From Mucilaginibacter endophyticus (GTDB lineage: Bacteria; Bacteroidota; Bacteroidia; Sphingobacteriales; Sphingobacteriaceae), in the NCBI RefSeq assembly GCF_003351025.1, contig NZ_QPCG01000002.1:1071288-1135287 (forward strand): 64,000 bases of DNA. The letters run 5' to 3'. The notes under the pieces are model-generated. The model saw nothing but the letters and a program-made list of their open reading frames with translations, was not told the origin of the DNA and ran no database searches. The position numbers were made by a program, and so were the translations under genes. Each line of letters starts with the position of its first letter. The stretch's first letter is position 1. This document shows, piece by piece, positions 35,874-44,784 of the stretch.

Positions 35874-35892
35874 TGTAACAAATTTAATTACA
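35874..35892 (+). promoter_or_regulatory. Rrf2 operator 2 (TGTAAC-N7-ATTACA)
   Basis: TGTAAC (35874-35879) and ATTACA (35887-35892) have the same 7-base spacing as operator 1 and lie 18 bases before the next ATG. This supports control of both genes by the Rrf2 protein. Confidence 0.65.
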
Positions 35893-35910
35893 ATATAAAA
35901 CCAGAAAACA

Positions 35911-36552
35911 ATGAAAATCGCATTAATTGGAGCCACAGGCTTTGTAGGTAAAGCCGTTTTAAACGAAGCATTACAACGCGAATATGAAGTAACCGCCATA
36001 GCACGTAACCCAAAAACTGATATTGAAAACCCCAAATTAACACTCAAAACCGCCGACGTATATAATGTTGATGAGCTAACAGAAGTTTTAAAAGGGCATG
36101 ATGCCGTCGTAAACTCATTCAACGCCGGTTGGACAAACCCTGATCTGTATAATGATTTCATCAAAGGTTCTGAAGCCATACAACAAGCTACTAAACAAGC
36201 CGGTGTAAAACGTTTATTGGTTGTGGGCGGAGCAGGCAGTCTTTACATTGCCCCTGGCGTACAGCTGGTTGACAGCCCTCAATTCCCTGCCGAATGGAAA
36301 GCCGGTGCTACCGCCGCCCGTGACTATCTTAATATCATTAAAAAAGAAAATGATTTAGACTGGACTTTTCTGAGCCCTGCTATTCATCTACATCCTGGCA
36401 CCCGTACAGGCGTATACCGCACAGGTACCGACGAGCCGGTATTTAACGACAAGCACGAACACGAAATTTCTGTTGAAGATTTAGCAGTTGCTATTTTGGA
36501 TGAACTGGAAAACAACCAGTTTGTAAAAAGAAGGTTTACTGTGGGGTATTAA
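35911..36552 (+). CDS. NAD(P)-dependent oxidoreductase (NmrA/YwnB-like)
   Basis: 213 residues with an N-terminal Rossmann motif (IALIGATGFVGKAVLNEA) and the NAD(P)H-binding_10 type layout (GHDAVVNSFNAGW, RLLVVGGAGSLYI). Its gene follows the Rrf2 regulator by 54 bases with its own operator copy. It probably reduces quinones or electrophiles; the substrate is unknown. Confidence 0.88.
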   Translation: MKIALIGATGFVGKAVLNEALQREYEVTAIARNPKTDIENPKLTLKTADVYNVDELTEVLKGHDAVVNSFNAGWTNPDLYNDFIKGSEAIQQATKQAGVKRLLVVGGAGSLYIAPGVQLVDSPQFPAEWKAGATAARDYLNIIKKENDLDWTFLSPAIHLHPGTRTGVYRTGTDEPVFNDKHEHEISVEDLAVAILDELENNQFVKRRFTVGY

Positions 36553-36558
36553 CAATTA

Positions 36559-36653
36559 TATGTCATTGCGAGCGAAGCGTGGCAATCGCATACTATGCAG
36601 AGCGACTCTGTATAGCATGCGATTGCTTCGTCGTTCCTCCTCGCAATGACATA
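36559..36653. repeat. Palindromic intergenic element, copy 5 (type A)
   Basis: 95 bp between convergent genes. TATGTCATTGCGAG and CTCGCAATGACATA bound it, with inner GCAATCGCATACTATGC and GCATGCGATTGC arms. The right half is identical to copies 1 and 4. Confidence 0.87.
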
Positions 36654-36667
36654 AATTTTGTGGCTTC

Positions 36668-37504
36668 CTACTTTATAAACTTAGTAGCAACCCAGTCTTT
36701 ATCCTTTTTGTGGGTAATATATTTCAGGCCGTACTTCCGGGCTTCGTCGGTAATGATATCCAAATCCGGCGATTCGTAAAAACCGCTGAAATAGATCTCA
36801 CCGTCCGCTTTTAATACTTCGGCATAGCGCTGCATCTGATCAATCAGGATATTGCGGTTAATGTTTGCCAGGATGGTATCGTATTGTTCGTCGGGAATAA
36901 CTTCTTTTGAACCACAAAGCGGCTTAATATCAGGTACATTATTCAGGGCCGAATTTTCGATAGTACTTTCGTAACAAACAGGGTCATAATCGATAGCAGT
37001 GATATCATCAGCACCTAATTTGGCGGCCATAATAGCGAGGATACCCGTACCACATCCCATATCAAGTACTTTTTTACCGGCAAATTCATTTTCCAGCATC
37101 AGGCTCAGCATCATGGCCGTGGTTTGGTGATGCCCGGTACCAAAAGCCATCTTCGGGTCGATAACTATTTCATATGCAAACTGAGGTTTAGGCTCATGAA
37201 AGGTTGCCCTAACGTAGATCTTATCCCCTATTTCAATCGGCTCAAAATTACTTTCCCATACCTCGTTCCAGTTTTTTTGCGGAATAAGCGTTATCTCGTA
37301 GCTAAAGGTGAACAGGTCTTTGTAAGGCAATAACTGCTCATCAAGCGCCTGCTGATCAAAAACATCTTCAGGAATATAAGCCTTAAAACCAAGCTCAAGC
37401 TCTTCAAAAGTATCGAAACCAATCTCGCCCAAAGCATTAATCAGCAAATCTTGCTGGTAATCTTCGGTGGTGATGGTTGTAAAAAATAATTCGTAATAAT
37501 TCAT
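36668..37504 (-). CDS. prmA: Ribosomal protein L11 methyltransferase
   Basis: 278 residues from ATG 37504. The SAM-binding motif VLDMGCGTGILAIMAAKLGA is clear, preceded by the family's substrate-binding N-terminal half and AFGTGHHQTTAMM. It trimethylates L11. The longer reading adds nine poorly supported residues. Confidence 0.95.
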   Translation of the reverse strand: MNYYELFFTTITTEDYQQDLLINALGEIGFDTFEELELGFKAYIPEDVFDQQALDEQLLPYKDLFTFSYEITLIPQKNWNEVWESNFEPIEIGDKIYVRATFHEPKPQFAYEIVIDPKMAFGTGHHQTTAMMLSLMLENEFAGKKVLDMGCGTGILAIMAAKLGADDITAIDYDPVCYESTIENSALNNVPDIKPLCGSKEVIPDEQYDTILANINRNILIDQMQRYAEVLKADGEIYFSGFYESPDLDIITDEARKYGLKYITHKKDKDWVATKFIK

Positions 37505-37558
37505 TTTGATTTTTTTGTCATTAACCCTCAACAGAACCCCCGTCGACCGACAGAGAAT

Positions 37559-38035
37559 TTAAGTGACAGGTTCAGCTTCGGGTTCAACCGGTTCGCTATC
37601 AGTGCTTGTCCTCCTTCTGTCGAGCAAATACAGTACAACAAAGTTAACCATCCAGTAAACAGCTTGTATTTCTGTCATATACCACCAAAAACTTAACAGC
37701 GGACTGTATCCATCTTCGGGTAACCATATAACGTAACTGAGGCCCCCGGCAAATAATATACAAACCAGGGCAATGCAAGCACCGGCAATAAAGCGGGCCG
37801 ATGCACCTTTATGCTTAACCCAGTTCCAAAGTGGTATAATGATCAGGTATTGCGTGAGAATGCCATCGACAAGCAGCAAGCCCCAAAAAAGGCTGAAATA
37901 AGCCATGAGACTGTACAGGTTCCCGTTACCAATTTCGCCAATACGCATGGAGTGATGAGGCATATTGAAATACACAACTGCCCAAAACACGCCAAAATCG
38001 ACCAAAACCGGTAAAAGAACTTTTAAAAGCTTCAT
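37559..38035 (-). CDS. Hypothetical four-helix membrane protein
   Basis: 158 residues with hydrophobic helices at about 5-25, 42-72, 80-105 and 120-142, and an acidic proline-rich C-terminus (DSEPVEPEAEPVT). No family is recognised. It lies upstream of prmA on the same strand. Confidence 0.62.
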   Translation of the reverse strand: MKLLKVLLPVLVDFGVFWAVVYFNMPHHSMRIGEIGNGNLYSLMAYFSLFWGLLLVDGILTQYLIIIPLWNWVKHKGASARFIAGACIALVCILFAGGLSYVIWLPEDGYSPLLSFWWYMTEIQAVYWMVNFVVLYLLDRRRTSTDSEPVEPEAEPVT

Positions 38036-38043
38036 GCTTTTTT

Positions 38044-38165
38044 AGATTTGAGACGTGAGATTTGAGATATGAGATTTTTATTTTTCAATAAACATCTCAT
38101 ACGCTCATTATGTTTGGAATTAAGCCCGAGATTGTCTCAATACTCAAATCTCACATCTCATATCC
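38044..38165. repeat. Long inverted repeat of the GAGATTTGAGA word
   Basis: Arms 38044-38074 and 38135-38165 match at 25 of 31 positions. Each arm is built of the words GAGATTTGAG, GACGTGAG and GATATGAGA. The same vocabulary appears as a single arm at 10944-10975. Confidence 0.8.
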
Positions 38166-38173
38166 AAATAATA

Positions 38174-38938
38174 TTAATTAAACGTTTTAACGATATCCGT
38201 AAAATCGCGTGATTTCAAAGAAGCACCACCGATAAGGCCACCATCAATATCAGGCTGAGCAAATAGCTCGGCAGCATTGGTTGGGTTACAGCTTCCGCCA
38301 TATAAAATGGTAGTAGCATCAGCAACTTCCTGGCCGTATTTAGCGGCAATTTCCTTACGGATAAACTCGTGAATTTCCTGTGCCTGTGCAGATGTAGCGG
38401 TTACACCTGTACCAATAGCCCAAACCGGTTCGTAAGCAATAACCAATTTTGCAAACTGATCAGCATCAAGGTGGAAGATACCTTCAACCAGTTGAGTTTT
38501 GATCACGTCAAAATGCGTATTGGCTTCACGCTCCTGCAAAGTTTCACCAATACAGAAGATAGGGCGAAGATCATTTTTTAAAGCAGTATCTGTTTTTTTT
38601 GCAAGCAAGGCATTGGTTTCGCCAAAATATTGACGACGCTCCGAGTGACCCAGGATCACATAAGCGGCGCCGGTTGATTTGATCATTTTAGCAGAGATTT
38701 CACCTGTGTAAGCACCTTTTTCTTCCTGGTGGGCATTTTGCGCGCCAACAGCAACTTTATTATATCCTTTAGCCAATTGTACCAGGCTATGGATGTGAAT
38801 AAACGGACTGCAGATCACTGCTTCCTGCGTGCCGGTAGCCTCATCTTTAACCATGTTGATGATTTCTGAAAATAAAGCTAAACCTTCATTGTAATCAAGG
38901 TTCATTTTCCAGTTTCCGGCAACGATTTTCTTTCTCAT
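38174..38938 (-). CDS. tpiA: Triosephosphate isomerase
   Basis: 254 residues, full length. RKKIVAGNWKMN includes the active-site Asn and Lys; YVILGHSERRQYFGE has the catalytic His; AYEPVWAIGTGVTAT has the catalytic Glu and the flexible loop. Glycolysis enzyme, cytosolic. Confidence 0.98.
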   Translation of the reverse strand: MRKKIVAGNWKMNLDYNEGLALFSEIINMVKDEATGTQEAVICSPFIHIHSLVQLAKGYNKVAVGAQNAHQEEKGAYTGEISAKMIKSTGAAYVILGHSERRQYFGETNALLAKKTDTALKNDLRPIFCIGETLQEREANTHFDVIKTQLVEGIFHLDADQFAKLVIAYEPVWAIGTGVTATSAQAQEIHEFIRKEIAAKYGQEVADATTILYGGSCNPTNAAELFAQPDIDGGLIGGASLKSRDFTDIVKTFN

Positions 38939-39048
38939 GATTTTATTTTTAGTTGTTTCTATTAGTGTGGAAGGTTATTAAGCTGATTAAGTAAGTGGTT
39001 ATTTGGGTTATTATAAGCGGAAAGCTACTCGCCTAATCAACCCAATAA

Positions 39049-40239
39049 CTACTCACCAAACTTTCTGTACTCTTCTGTTAGTTCAAATATGGCTGTTAAT
39101 ATATTCTGTTCTGTTTCGTCAAAATCGCGGTGCTCACGGCGGTCAAACACTTTCTGTACGGTTTCAAACATTTTATTGATCAGATAAACTTCAAAGCCCT
39201 GCGCCCCGCCCCATGAAAAATCAGGAACGAAGTGACTTGGAAAGCCTGCCCCAAAAACATTGGCCCCCACGCCCACTACGGTACCGGTATTAAACATGGT
39301 ATTGATGCCGGATTTAGCATGATCGCCCATGATCAGGCCACAAAACTGCAGACCGGTTTTACGTAAGCGCTGGGTACTATAATCCCAAAGCTTTACTTCG
39401 GCGTAGTTATTTTTCAGGTTGGAGTTGTTGGTATCCGCACCAATATTACACCATTCGCCTAAAACCGAGTTGCCCAGGTAACCTTCGTGCCCTTTTGACG
39501 AATATCCCCAGATCACCGAGTTATTTATCTCCCCCCCAACCCGGCAGTACGGGCCAATTGTTGTTGCGCCATAAATTTTAGTACCCATTTTAACCTGCGA
39601 GTGTTCGCAAATGGCAAACGGTCCGCGGATATGTGTGCCCTCCCAAACCTCGGTATTAGCCGACAGGTAGATGGGCCCGTTAGTGGTGTTAAAAGTTGAG
39701 CACTCGGCAACAGCCCCTTCTTCGGCAAAAAAATCATTGCCAATAACAACGTTTGTGGCGCTAATGGCTGCACTTGTGCGGCCTCTGGTAAGCAATTGAA
39801 AATCTTTACGAAGTTCGATGTCATTTTTCCTGAAAATATCTTCAGGATATTTTATCGATACAAAAAGATTAGGATAGTTTATAATATCGCTAAATTCAGC
39901 ATCGGCATTAAAGCTTTCCGCTTCCGAGGCATTAAGGTTGACTGCTATTAACAGATCGTTATACTTAAGCGCCTGCCCGCTTTGCAGCTTGCTGATTGCT
40001 TCAATCAGGTTTTCATCCGGACATATGGCACCATTGATAAAAACGTTATCAGCTTCAATATTTACCGGAAACTTTACCTTAAGATAGTCAAGCGTTTTAA
40101 AAGAATATGCGCTTTTTAAATGCTTAGCCCATTTTTCGGCAATGGTAAGTATGCCAATACGAAGATCGGCTACAGGCCTGGTAAAGGTAAGGGGCAGCAG
40201 CGACTGATGTGCGTTATCGTCAAAAAGGATAATTGCCAT
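39049..40239 (-). CDS. GlmU-family putative sugar nucleotidyltransferase with left-handed beta-helix
   Basis: 396 residues from ATG 40239 (MAIILFDDNAHQSLLPLTFT). The N-terminal domain lacks the usual GxGTRM pyrophosphorylase loop and starts instead with the ILFDDNAHQSLLPLTFTRP block of Bacteroidota GlmU-like proteins. The C-terminal half (about 190-370) is a hexapeptide-repeat beta-helix (GTKIYGATTIGPYCRVGGEI). Activity is uncertain because the loop is atypical. Confidence 0.85.
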   Translation of the reverse strand: MAIILFDDNAHQSLLPLTFTRPVADLRIGILTIAEKWAKHLKSAYSFKTLDYLKVKFPVNIEADNVFINGAICPDENLIEAISKLQSGQALKYNDLLIAVNLNASEAESFNADAEFSDIINYPNLFVSIKYPEDIFRKNDIELRKDFQLLTRGRTSAAISATNVVIGNDFFAEEGAVAECSTFNTTNGPIYLSANTEVWEGTHIRGPFAICEHSQVKMGTKIYGATTIGPYCRVGGEINNSVIWGYSSKGHEGYLGNSVLGEWCNIGADTNNSNLKNNYAEVKLWDYSTQRLRKTGLQFCGLIMGDHAKSGINTMFNTGTVVGVGANVFGAGFPSHFVPDFSWGGAQGFEVYLINKMFETVQKVFDRREHRDFDETEQNILTAIFELTEEYRKFGE

Positions 40240-40243
40240 GGCG

Positions 40244-40251
40244 CAAAAATA
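40244..40251 (-). promoter_or_regulatory. Candidate -7 box of the GlmU-like gene
   Basis: On the minus strand TATTTTTG matches TAnnTTTG and ends 4 bases before the ATG. It overlaps the T-run of the rpmE2 terminator. Confidence 0.35.
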
Positions 40252-40255
40252 AAAA

Positions 40256-40281
40256 AAGTCCCGACTGCAAAGCCGGGACTT
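40256..40281 (-). terminator. Terminator of rpmE2
   Basis: AAGTCCCG / CGGGACTT stem with a 10-base spacer; on the minus strand it runs into a T-tract (complement of 40251-40257). Confidence 0.87.
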
Positions 40282-40303
40282 ACAAATATTGTTTGAACAA
40301 AAA

Positions 40304-40552
40304 TTACTTTTTGTTGTAACGTGAGCGGAATTTATCGATACGACCTGCAGTATCAACCAGTTTCATTTTACCGGTGTAGAACGGGTGCGAAGTATGAGAA
40401 ATCTCTAATTTAACCAATGGGTATTCGTTACCATCTTCCCATTTAACGGTTTCGCGGGTATCGATGCAAGATTTAGTGATAAAAGAGTAGTCGTTAGACA
40501 TATCTTTAAATACAACTAATCTGTAGTTTGATGGATGCAGATCTTTTTTCAT
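40304..40552 (-). CDS. rpmE2: 50S ribosomal protein L31 type B
   Basis: 82 residues. [19 protein letters not shown] and [20 protein letters not shown] are type B blocks. It lacks the CxxC zinc pair, so it is the zinc-independent form. In many bacteria such forms are induced on zinc starvation, but in Bacteroidota the type B form is often the only L31. Confidence 0.97.
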   Translation of the reverse strand: MKKDLHPSNYRLVVFKDMSNDYSFITKSCIDTRETVKWEDGNEYPLVKLEISHTSHPFYTGKMKLVDTAGRIDKFRSRYNKK

Positions 40553-40825
40553 TATATTATATAAACTTACCTTCTGTACTTTACTTAAAAGAGGTGCAAA
40601 TGTAATAATAAAAGTGAAAACTGGAAAAGCAAATTAAAAATAGTTAATGACTTATGGTTTAAGGTTCATTGCAAAGCAAAGAATCGGATTAAAAAAATTG
40701 ATTATGAACAATTTATAAAACTCGCCTATCAGAAACTTATTATATATTTCCGGACTAAAATCCGTAGCATTTAAGAATTTATAGAAAATATTGCTCTTAT
40801 TTCTTTCGATTCCTAATTCCATAAA

Positions 40826-41236
40826 CTAAATAAACACATTACCTATATCTTCTCTATAACGCGCAATGAACTCATCAAACGAATTTGCTACAACTTCATA
40901 AGCGCAGCCACAAATTGCATACACTTCATTTTTGTTACTATCATGTGCATACAACCTGATTGCAAATACCATAACATATATCGAATACTCTGCAAATACA
41001 AAGCAGTTTTCATGTAACGGTAAAGTATTAACTATATTTCTGTAATCCGGGATTCCACCATAATCACCCACCACTTCCTTTACACTTTTAAATTCAGGAA
41101 ATTTAAAAAACGCAAACATATCCTCATTGTAGGCATCAATCTCTTCATCAGTGAGTTTTAAATAAGATCGTAAATCACCAGGAATCAACAATTGATTCCT
41201 GGATTGAAACAAATCAAGTTCTTCATCCAAAGTCAT
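40826..41236 (-). CDS. SMI1/KNR4 (SUKH) family protein
   Basis: 136 residues. The SUKH fold is suggested by ELDLFQSRNQLLIPGDLRSY near the start and FAFFKFPEFKSVKEVVGDYG in the middle. Members are often immunity proteins of polymorphic toxin systems. No toxin gene is nearby, and the 270 bases upstream and 210 downstream are plain AT-rich DNA, so it could be an orphan immunity gene. Confidence 0.75.
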   Translation of the reverse strand: MTLDEELDLFQSRNQLLIPGDLRSYLKLTDEEIDAYNEDMFAFFKFPEFKSVKEVVGDYGGIPDYRNIVNTLPLHENCFVFAEYSIYVMVFAIRLYAHDSNKNEVYAICGCAYEVVANSFDEFIARYREDIGNVFI

Positions 41237-41390
41237 TTCGCCGGGTATATTTTTTTATTAGGATATACATGTTTTTTAAACGGGGCCCACTGACTTACTT
41301 AACACTGTTAAGCACCATATCTGTGTGTACCACTTTGCCCATGTCCAAATATTGTAAATTATTGGTCAGCTTTGATTATTTGCGAAGGTT

Positions 41391-41426
41391 TTTAGCTGAA
41401 TTTAGATAAAAACTTGCGTATCTTTG
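41391..41426 (+). promoter_or_regulatory. Candidate promoter of iscS
   Basis: TATCTTTG (41419-41426) is a full TAnnTTTG match, with a weak T-rich -33 at about 41391. It gives a leader of about 20 bases. Confidence 0.5.
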
Positions 41427-41452
41427 TTTTGTTAATATATTTCAAAAGGACT

Positions 41453-42664
41453 ATGAATATCCCAATTTATTTAGATAACAACGCAACTACACCAATGGAC
41501 CCACGGGTACTGGAGGCTATGTTACCATATTTTAACGAAAAATTTGGTAATGCGGCAAGCCGTAACCATGCGTTTGGCTGGGTTGCTGAGGAGGCAGTTG
41601 ATTACGCACGCGAACAGGTAGCCAAATTAATCGGCGCATCTGAAAAAGAGATCATCTTTACCTCTGGTGCTACAGAATCAGATAACCTTGCTATTAAAGG
41701 GGTGTTTGAAATGTACAAAGACAAAGGTAACCACATCATAACCGCGGTTACTGAGCACAAAGCAGTGCTTGACGCCTGCAAACACGTTGAAAAACTGGGT
41801 GGTAAGGTAACTTACCTTGCTGTTAAAGAAGACGGCCTTGTTGACTTAGCCGAGCTTGAAGCGGCTATGACCCCGGAAACCATTCTGGTATCTATCATGT
41901 ATGGTAACAACGAAATTGGTGTGATTCAGCCGGTTAAAGAAATTTCTGCTATTGCCCACAAACACGGTGCTTTGTTCATGACAGATGCAACACAAGCAGT
42001 TGGTAAGATCCCTGTTGATGTAAACGCTGACGGTATCGACTTATTAGCGTTATCAGCTCACAAAATATATGGCCCTAAAGGTGTTGGCGCATTATACGTA
42101 CGCCGTAAAGGACCAAGGGTTAAAGTTACTGCTCAGATGGACGGTGGCGGTCACGAACGCGGTATGCGTTCAGGTACCCTTAACGTACCGGGCATTGTTG
42201 GTTTAGGTAAAGCCTGTGAACTTTGTGGCCTGGAAATGGAAAGCGAAGCAAAACGCCTTTCGGCTTTACGTGATAAATTACAATCAGCTTTAACTGTATT
42301 GGAAGAAAGTTATGTGAACGGTAATGTTGAACACCGCTTACCACATGTAGCTAACATTTCTTTCAAATATGTTGAGGGTGAAGGTTTGATGATGGCCATG
42401 AAAGATCTGGCTGTATCATCAGGTTCGGCTTGTACATCTGCTTCATTGGAGCCATCATATGTATTGAAAAGCTTAGGCCTTTCTGATGATCTGGCTCACT
42501 CTTCTATCCGTTTCGGCTTAGGTCGTTTCACTACCGAAGAAGAAGTTGATTACGCTGTAGAAGTAACCAAAAACGCGGTTAACCACCTGCGCGAACTTTC
42601 ACCACTATGGGAAATGTTTAAAGAAGGTATCGACCTTAACTCAATTGAGTGGGCAGAACATTAA
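41453..42664 (+). CDS. iscS: Cysteine desulfurase
   Basis: 403 residues from ATG 41453. PLP lysine is in [12 protein letters not shown], and the persulfide cysteine lies in the mobile loop [14 protein letters not shown]. The N-terminal [13 protein letters not shown] is a family hallmark. It supplies sulfur to IscU, encoded next. ATG 41453 is preferred over the upstream alternative start at 41414, which lies in the promoter region. Confidence 0.97.
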   Translation: MNIPIYLDNNATTPMDPRVLEAMLPYFNEKFGNAASRNHAFGWVAEEAVDYAREQVAKLIGASEKEIIFTSGATESDNLAIKGVFEMYKDKGNHIITAVTEHKAVLDACKHVEKLGGKVTYLAVKEDGLVDLAELEAAMTPETILVSIMYGNNEIGVIQPVKEISAIAHKHGALFMTDATQAVGKIPVDVNADGIDLLALSAHKIYGPKGVGALYVRRKGPRVKVTAQMDGGGHERGMRSGTLNVPGIVGLGKACELCGLEMESEAKRLSALRDKLQSALTVLEESYVNGNVEHRLPHVANISFKYVEGEGLMMAMKDLAVSSGSACTSASLEPSYVLKSLGLSDDLAHSSIRFGLGRFTTEEEVDYAVEVTKNAVNHLRELSPLWEMFKEGIDLNSIEWAEH

Positions 42665-42770
42665 TTTGATTTCGGATTTGGGATGTCCGGTTTCGGATTT
42701 TCCATTTACGATTTGATATATAAGGGTTTCAAAGACTCAGAACTTATAACTTACGACTTAGAACTTTAAA
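42665..42770. repeat. Word-type intergenic repeat between iscS and iscU
   Basis: GGATTT-type words (GATTTCGGATTTGGGATG, then GGTTTCGGATTTTCC) are followed by ACTTATAACTTACGACTTAG words. The repeats are direct rather than inverted. It separates two genes of one pathway by 109 bases. Confidence 0.6.
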
Positions 42771-42773
42771 AAA

Positions 42774-43187
42774 ATGGCATATTCAGATAAAGTAATCGAT
42801 CACTACACTAACCCCCGCAATGTGGGCACTTTGGATAAAAGCAGCCACAAAGTAGGTACCGGTTTAGTTGGTGCACCTGAGTGCGGCGACGTAATGCGTT
42901 TGCAAATTCAGGTTGATGATAACAATGTTATCACCGATGCAAAATTTAAAACTTTCGGTTGCGGTTCTGCAATCGCTTCTTCATCATTGGCTACTGAGTG
43001 GCTTAAAGGCAAAAGCATTGACGATGCTATGAAAATAGACAACATGGATATTGTTGAAGAGCTTGCCCTTCCACCGGTAAAAATTCACTGCTCTGTATTA
43101 GCTGAAGACGCTATCAAAGCAGCGATCAATGACTTCCGCGTAAAAAACGGCTTAGCGCCAATTGAAAGCGAAAAAGTACATCATTAA
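42774..43187 (+). CDS. iscU: Iron-sulfur cluster scaffold protein
   Basis: 137 residues with all three cluster-ligand cysteines: C37 (APECGDV), C63 (FGCGSAIASS) and C106 (KIHCSVLAED), plus the Asp following C37. It is the scaffold on which IscS sulfur and iron are assembled. It is the middle gene of iscS-iscU-iscA. Confidence 0.98.
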   Translation: MAYSDKVIDHYTNPRNVGTLDKSSHKVGTGLVGAPECGDVMRLQIQVDDNNVITDAKFKTFGCGSAIASSSLATEWLKGKSIDDAMKIDNMDIVEELALPPVKIHCSVLAEDAIKAAINDFRVKNGLAPIESEKVHH

Positions 43188-43194
43188 TTATTAA

Positions 43195-43268
43195 GTGAGT
43201 GGTGAGTTGTGGAAGGTGAGTGGTTAACTCCCAATACAACTATTCACTACTCACCTTTCACTATTCAC
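43195..43268. repeat. Imperfect inverted repeat of the GTGAGTGGTGAG word
   Basis: Arms 43195-43225 and 43238-43268; the differences are mostly G/A, so an RNA hairpin would keep them as G-U pairs. It sits between iscU and iscA. Confidence 0.75.
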
Positions 43269-43275
43269 CAACAAC

Positions 43276-43602
43276 ATGGTAACTGTAACTGATAAAGCAA
43301 AAAGCAAAATAGAACACCTGATGCAGGATGCAGGACTTGATGCCTCTTATTTCCTGCGTGTGTCTGTTCAGGGCGGTGGTTGCTCTGGTTTATCATACAA
43401 TCTTGATTTTGATAACGAAGAGAAAAAAGGCGATCAGTTTTTTGAAGACCAGGGCGTACGTATGGCGCTTGACATGAAATCATTCCTGTACCTTGCCGGT
43501 ACAGAACTCGATTTTTCAGACGGCCTTAACGGCAAGGGCTTCAATTTCCACAACCCTAACGCCAGCCGTACATGCGGTTGCGGCGAAAGTTTTTCGGTAT
43601 AA
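43276..43602 (+). CDS. iscA: A-type iron-sulfur carrier protein
   Basis: 108 residues. The cluster cysteines C36 (GGGCSGLSY), C100 and C102 (TCGCGESF) match IscA/ErpA/SufA. It delivers Fe-S clusters to targets. HscA, HscB, ferredoxin and IscR are not in the window. A strong terminator ends the unit. Confidence 0.95.
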   Translation: MVTVTDKAKSKIEHLMQDAGLDASYFLRVSVQGGGCSGLSYNLDFDNEEKKGDQFFEDQGVRMALDMKSFLYLAGTELDFSDGLNGKGFNFHNPNASRTCGCGESFSV

Positions 43603-43622
43603 ATTCAACCTTAAAATAATTG

Positions 43623-43649
43623 AAAAGAGGCGCCTAAAGCGCCTCTTTT
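43623..43649. terminator. Intrinsic terminator after iscA
   Basis: Perfect 11-bp stem AAAAGAGGCGC / GCGCCTCTTTT with a 5-base loop and T-run. Confidence 0.95.
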
Positions 43650-43663
43650 TTGTTTGTCGGTTT

Positions 43664-43739
43664 ACTGCCGCGAGTCTCCATCTTAACTGCCGCGAGCTTC
43701 CAGCCCGTGGTTGATTACAGGTTCAGCTTTCAGCTGAAC
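43664..43739. repeat. ACTGCCGCGAG direct repeat and hairpin
   Basis: ACTGCCGCGAG occurs at 43664 and 43686, 22 bases apart. GTTCAGCT / AGCTGAAC (43721-43739) forms a hairpin ending 3 bases before the stop of the minus-strand gene. Confidence 0.65.
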
Positions 43740-43742
43740 TGC

Positions 43743-44573
43743 CTAAAACATATCTTCGGCTGTTACACCATCAGGTATAGCCTGCTCCACACTCCAATGT
43801 TCAGCAATTTTATTGTTTGCTACCCTGAAGATCTCATAAAACATAAAGGCCTTGTCATCCTTGTTCAACTGAGACTGAACCACAACAAAATCGCCCTCGG
43901 CTATAATTCGATGGATTTTGACAGACATTTCAGAATTGGCAAGGTAGCCAGCTAATCTCTTCCCGGATGCAATCAACGATGCATCATGCTCAACATATGC
44001 TTTATCAACAAACTGATCAGTTGGTTTCCTATCTACTACTGCTTTGTAAAATCGCTCAACAATAAGTTTGCTACTTTCTGCAGAAACACTGTGATCAATA
44101 TCAATTGTGCCATTGGTAGCGGTGACTAACTTCCCGCTTTCATCAGGTAGTGACTGTATAGCATCCCAGTGCTCGATAAGCATGCCATCTTTTAACTTAA
44201 ACAGATCAATCACAGCCATCCGTTTTCCCATAAATTGAACATCAAGATGGGTAACTACAAAGTCACCTTCCTGTATTGCCCTTACAATGGGTGATTTTGC
44301 ATCCTCAGGTGGCGGCGGCAGTTTTTTTAGATAGTTGATCATTTCGGTTACACCCTCCCTACCCTGCTTAACAGTAGGATTATGTTGTTTATAATTTTCA
44401 ATGATAAATTCGGGGATCAGCTCTATTTTGCGCTGCCCAACTATTTGTTTATAAAACGATAGTACTTTTTCTTTATTAGTTATGGTATCCATATAAGTAT
44501 GCGATTTTGCGGATTGAGCAGCGCACATCAAAATGCAGCACATGCCCAATGCCAATATTGGAGTAATTTTCAT
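43743..44573 (-). CDS. Exported tandem SnoaL-like (NTF2-fold) protein
   Basis: 276 residues. A signal peptide (about 1-25) is followed by two SnoaL-like domains (about 30-145 and 155-270), each with the FY-KQIV/FY-KAVV start and a terminal EHWDAIQSLPD / EHWSVEQAIPDG. The domains are a tandem duplication. The family includes polyketide cyclases and predicted hydrolases; the substrate is unknown. Confidence 0.85.
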   Translation of the reverse strand: MKITPILALGMCCILMCAAQSAKSHTYMDTITNKEKVLSFYKQIVGQRKIELIPEFIIENYKQHNPTVKQGREGVTEMINYLKKLPPPPEDAKSPIVRAIQEGDFVVTHLDVQFMGKRMAVIDLFKLKDGMLIEHWDAIQSLPDESGKLVTATNGTIDIDHSVSAESSKLIVERFYKAVVDRKPTDQFVDKAYVEHDASLIASGKRLAGYLANSEMSVKIHRIIAEGDFVVVQSQLNKDDKAFMFYEIFRVANNKIAEHWSVEQAIPDGVTAEDMF

Positions 44574-44738
44574 TACAGGTTAAATAAAAATAGATCGGAA
44601 ATTTTAAGACAATACTAAACACTGCCGCGAAAGCAGCGTGTCACCAAACCTGTATCAACAGGCCGGGCCTTTAGGCGACCCTTGTTTTATATGTGGATAT
44701 AGTAATTATGAAGTGAAGATAAGGAAAGTTTTCAGCAC

Positions 44739-44773
44739 CAGACTTACGAAGTTTTAAAAACTTCGTAAGTCTG
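44739..44773. repeat. Perfect 17-bp inverted repeat before the SDR stop
   Basis: CAGACTTACGAAGTTTT faces AAAACTTCGTAAGTCTG, perfect 17-bp arms with a one-base centre. It lies just downstream of the SDR gene on the minus strand and may act as its terminator. Confidence 0.85.
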
Positions 44774-44784
44774 CGTTGGCTTTA

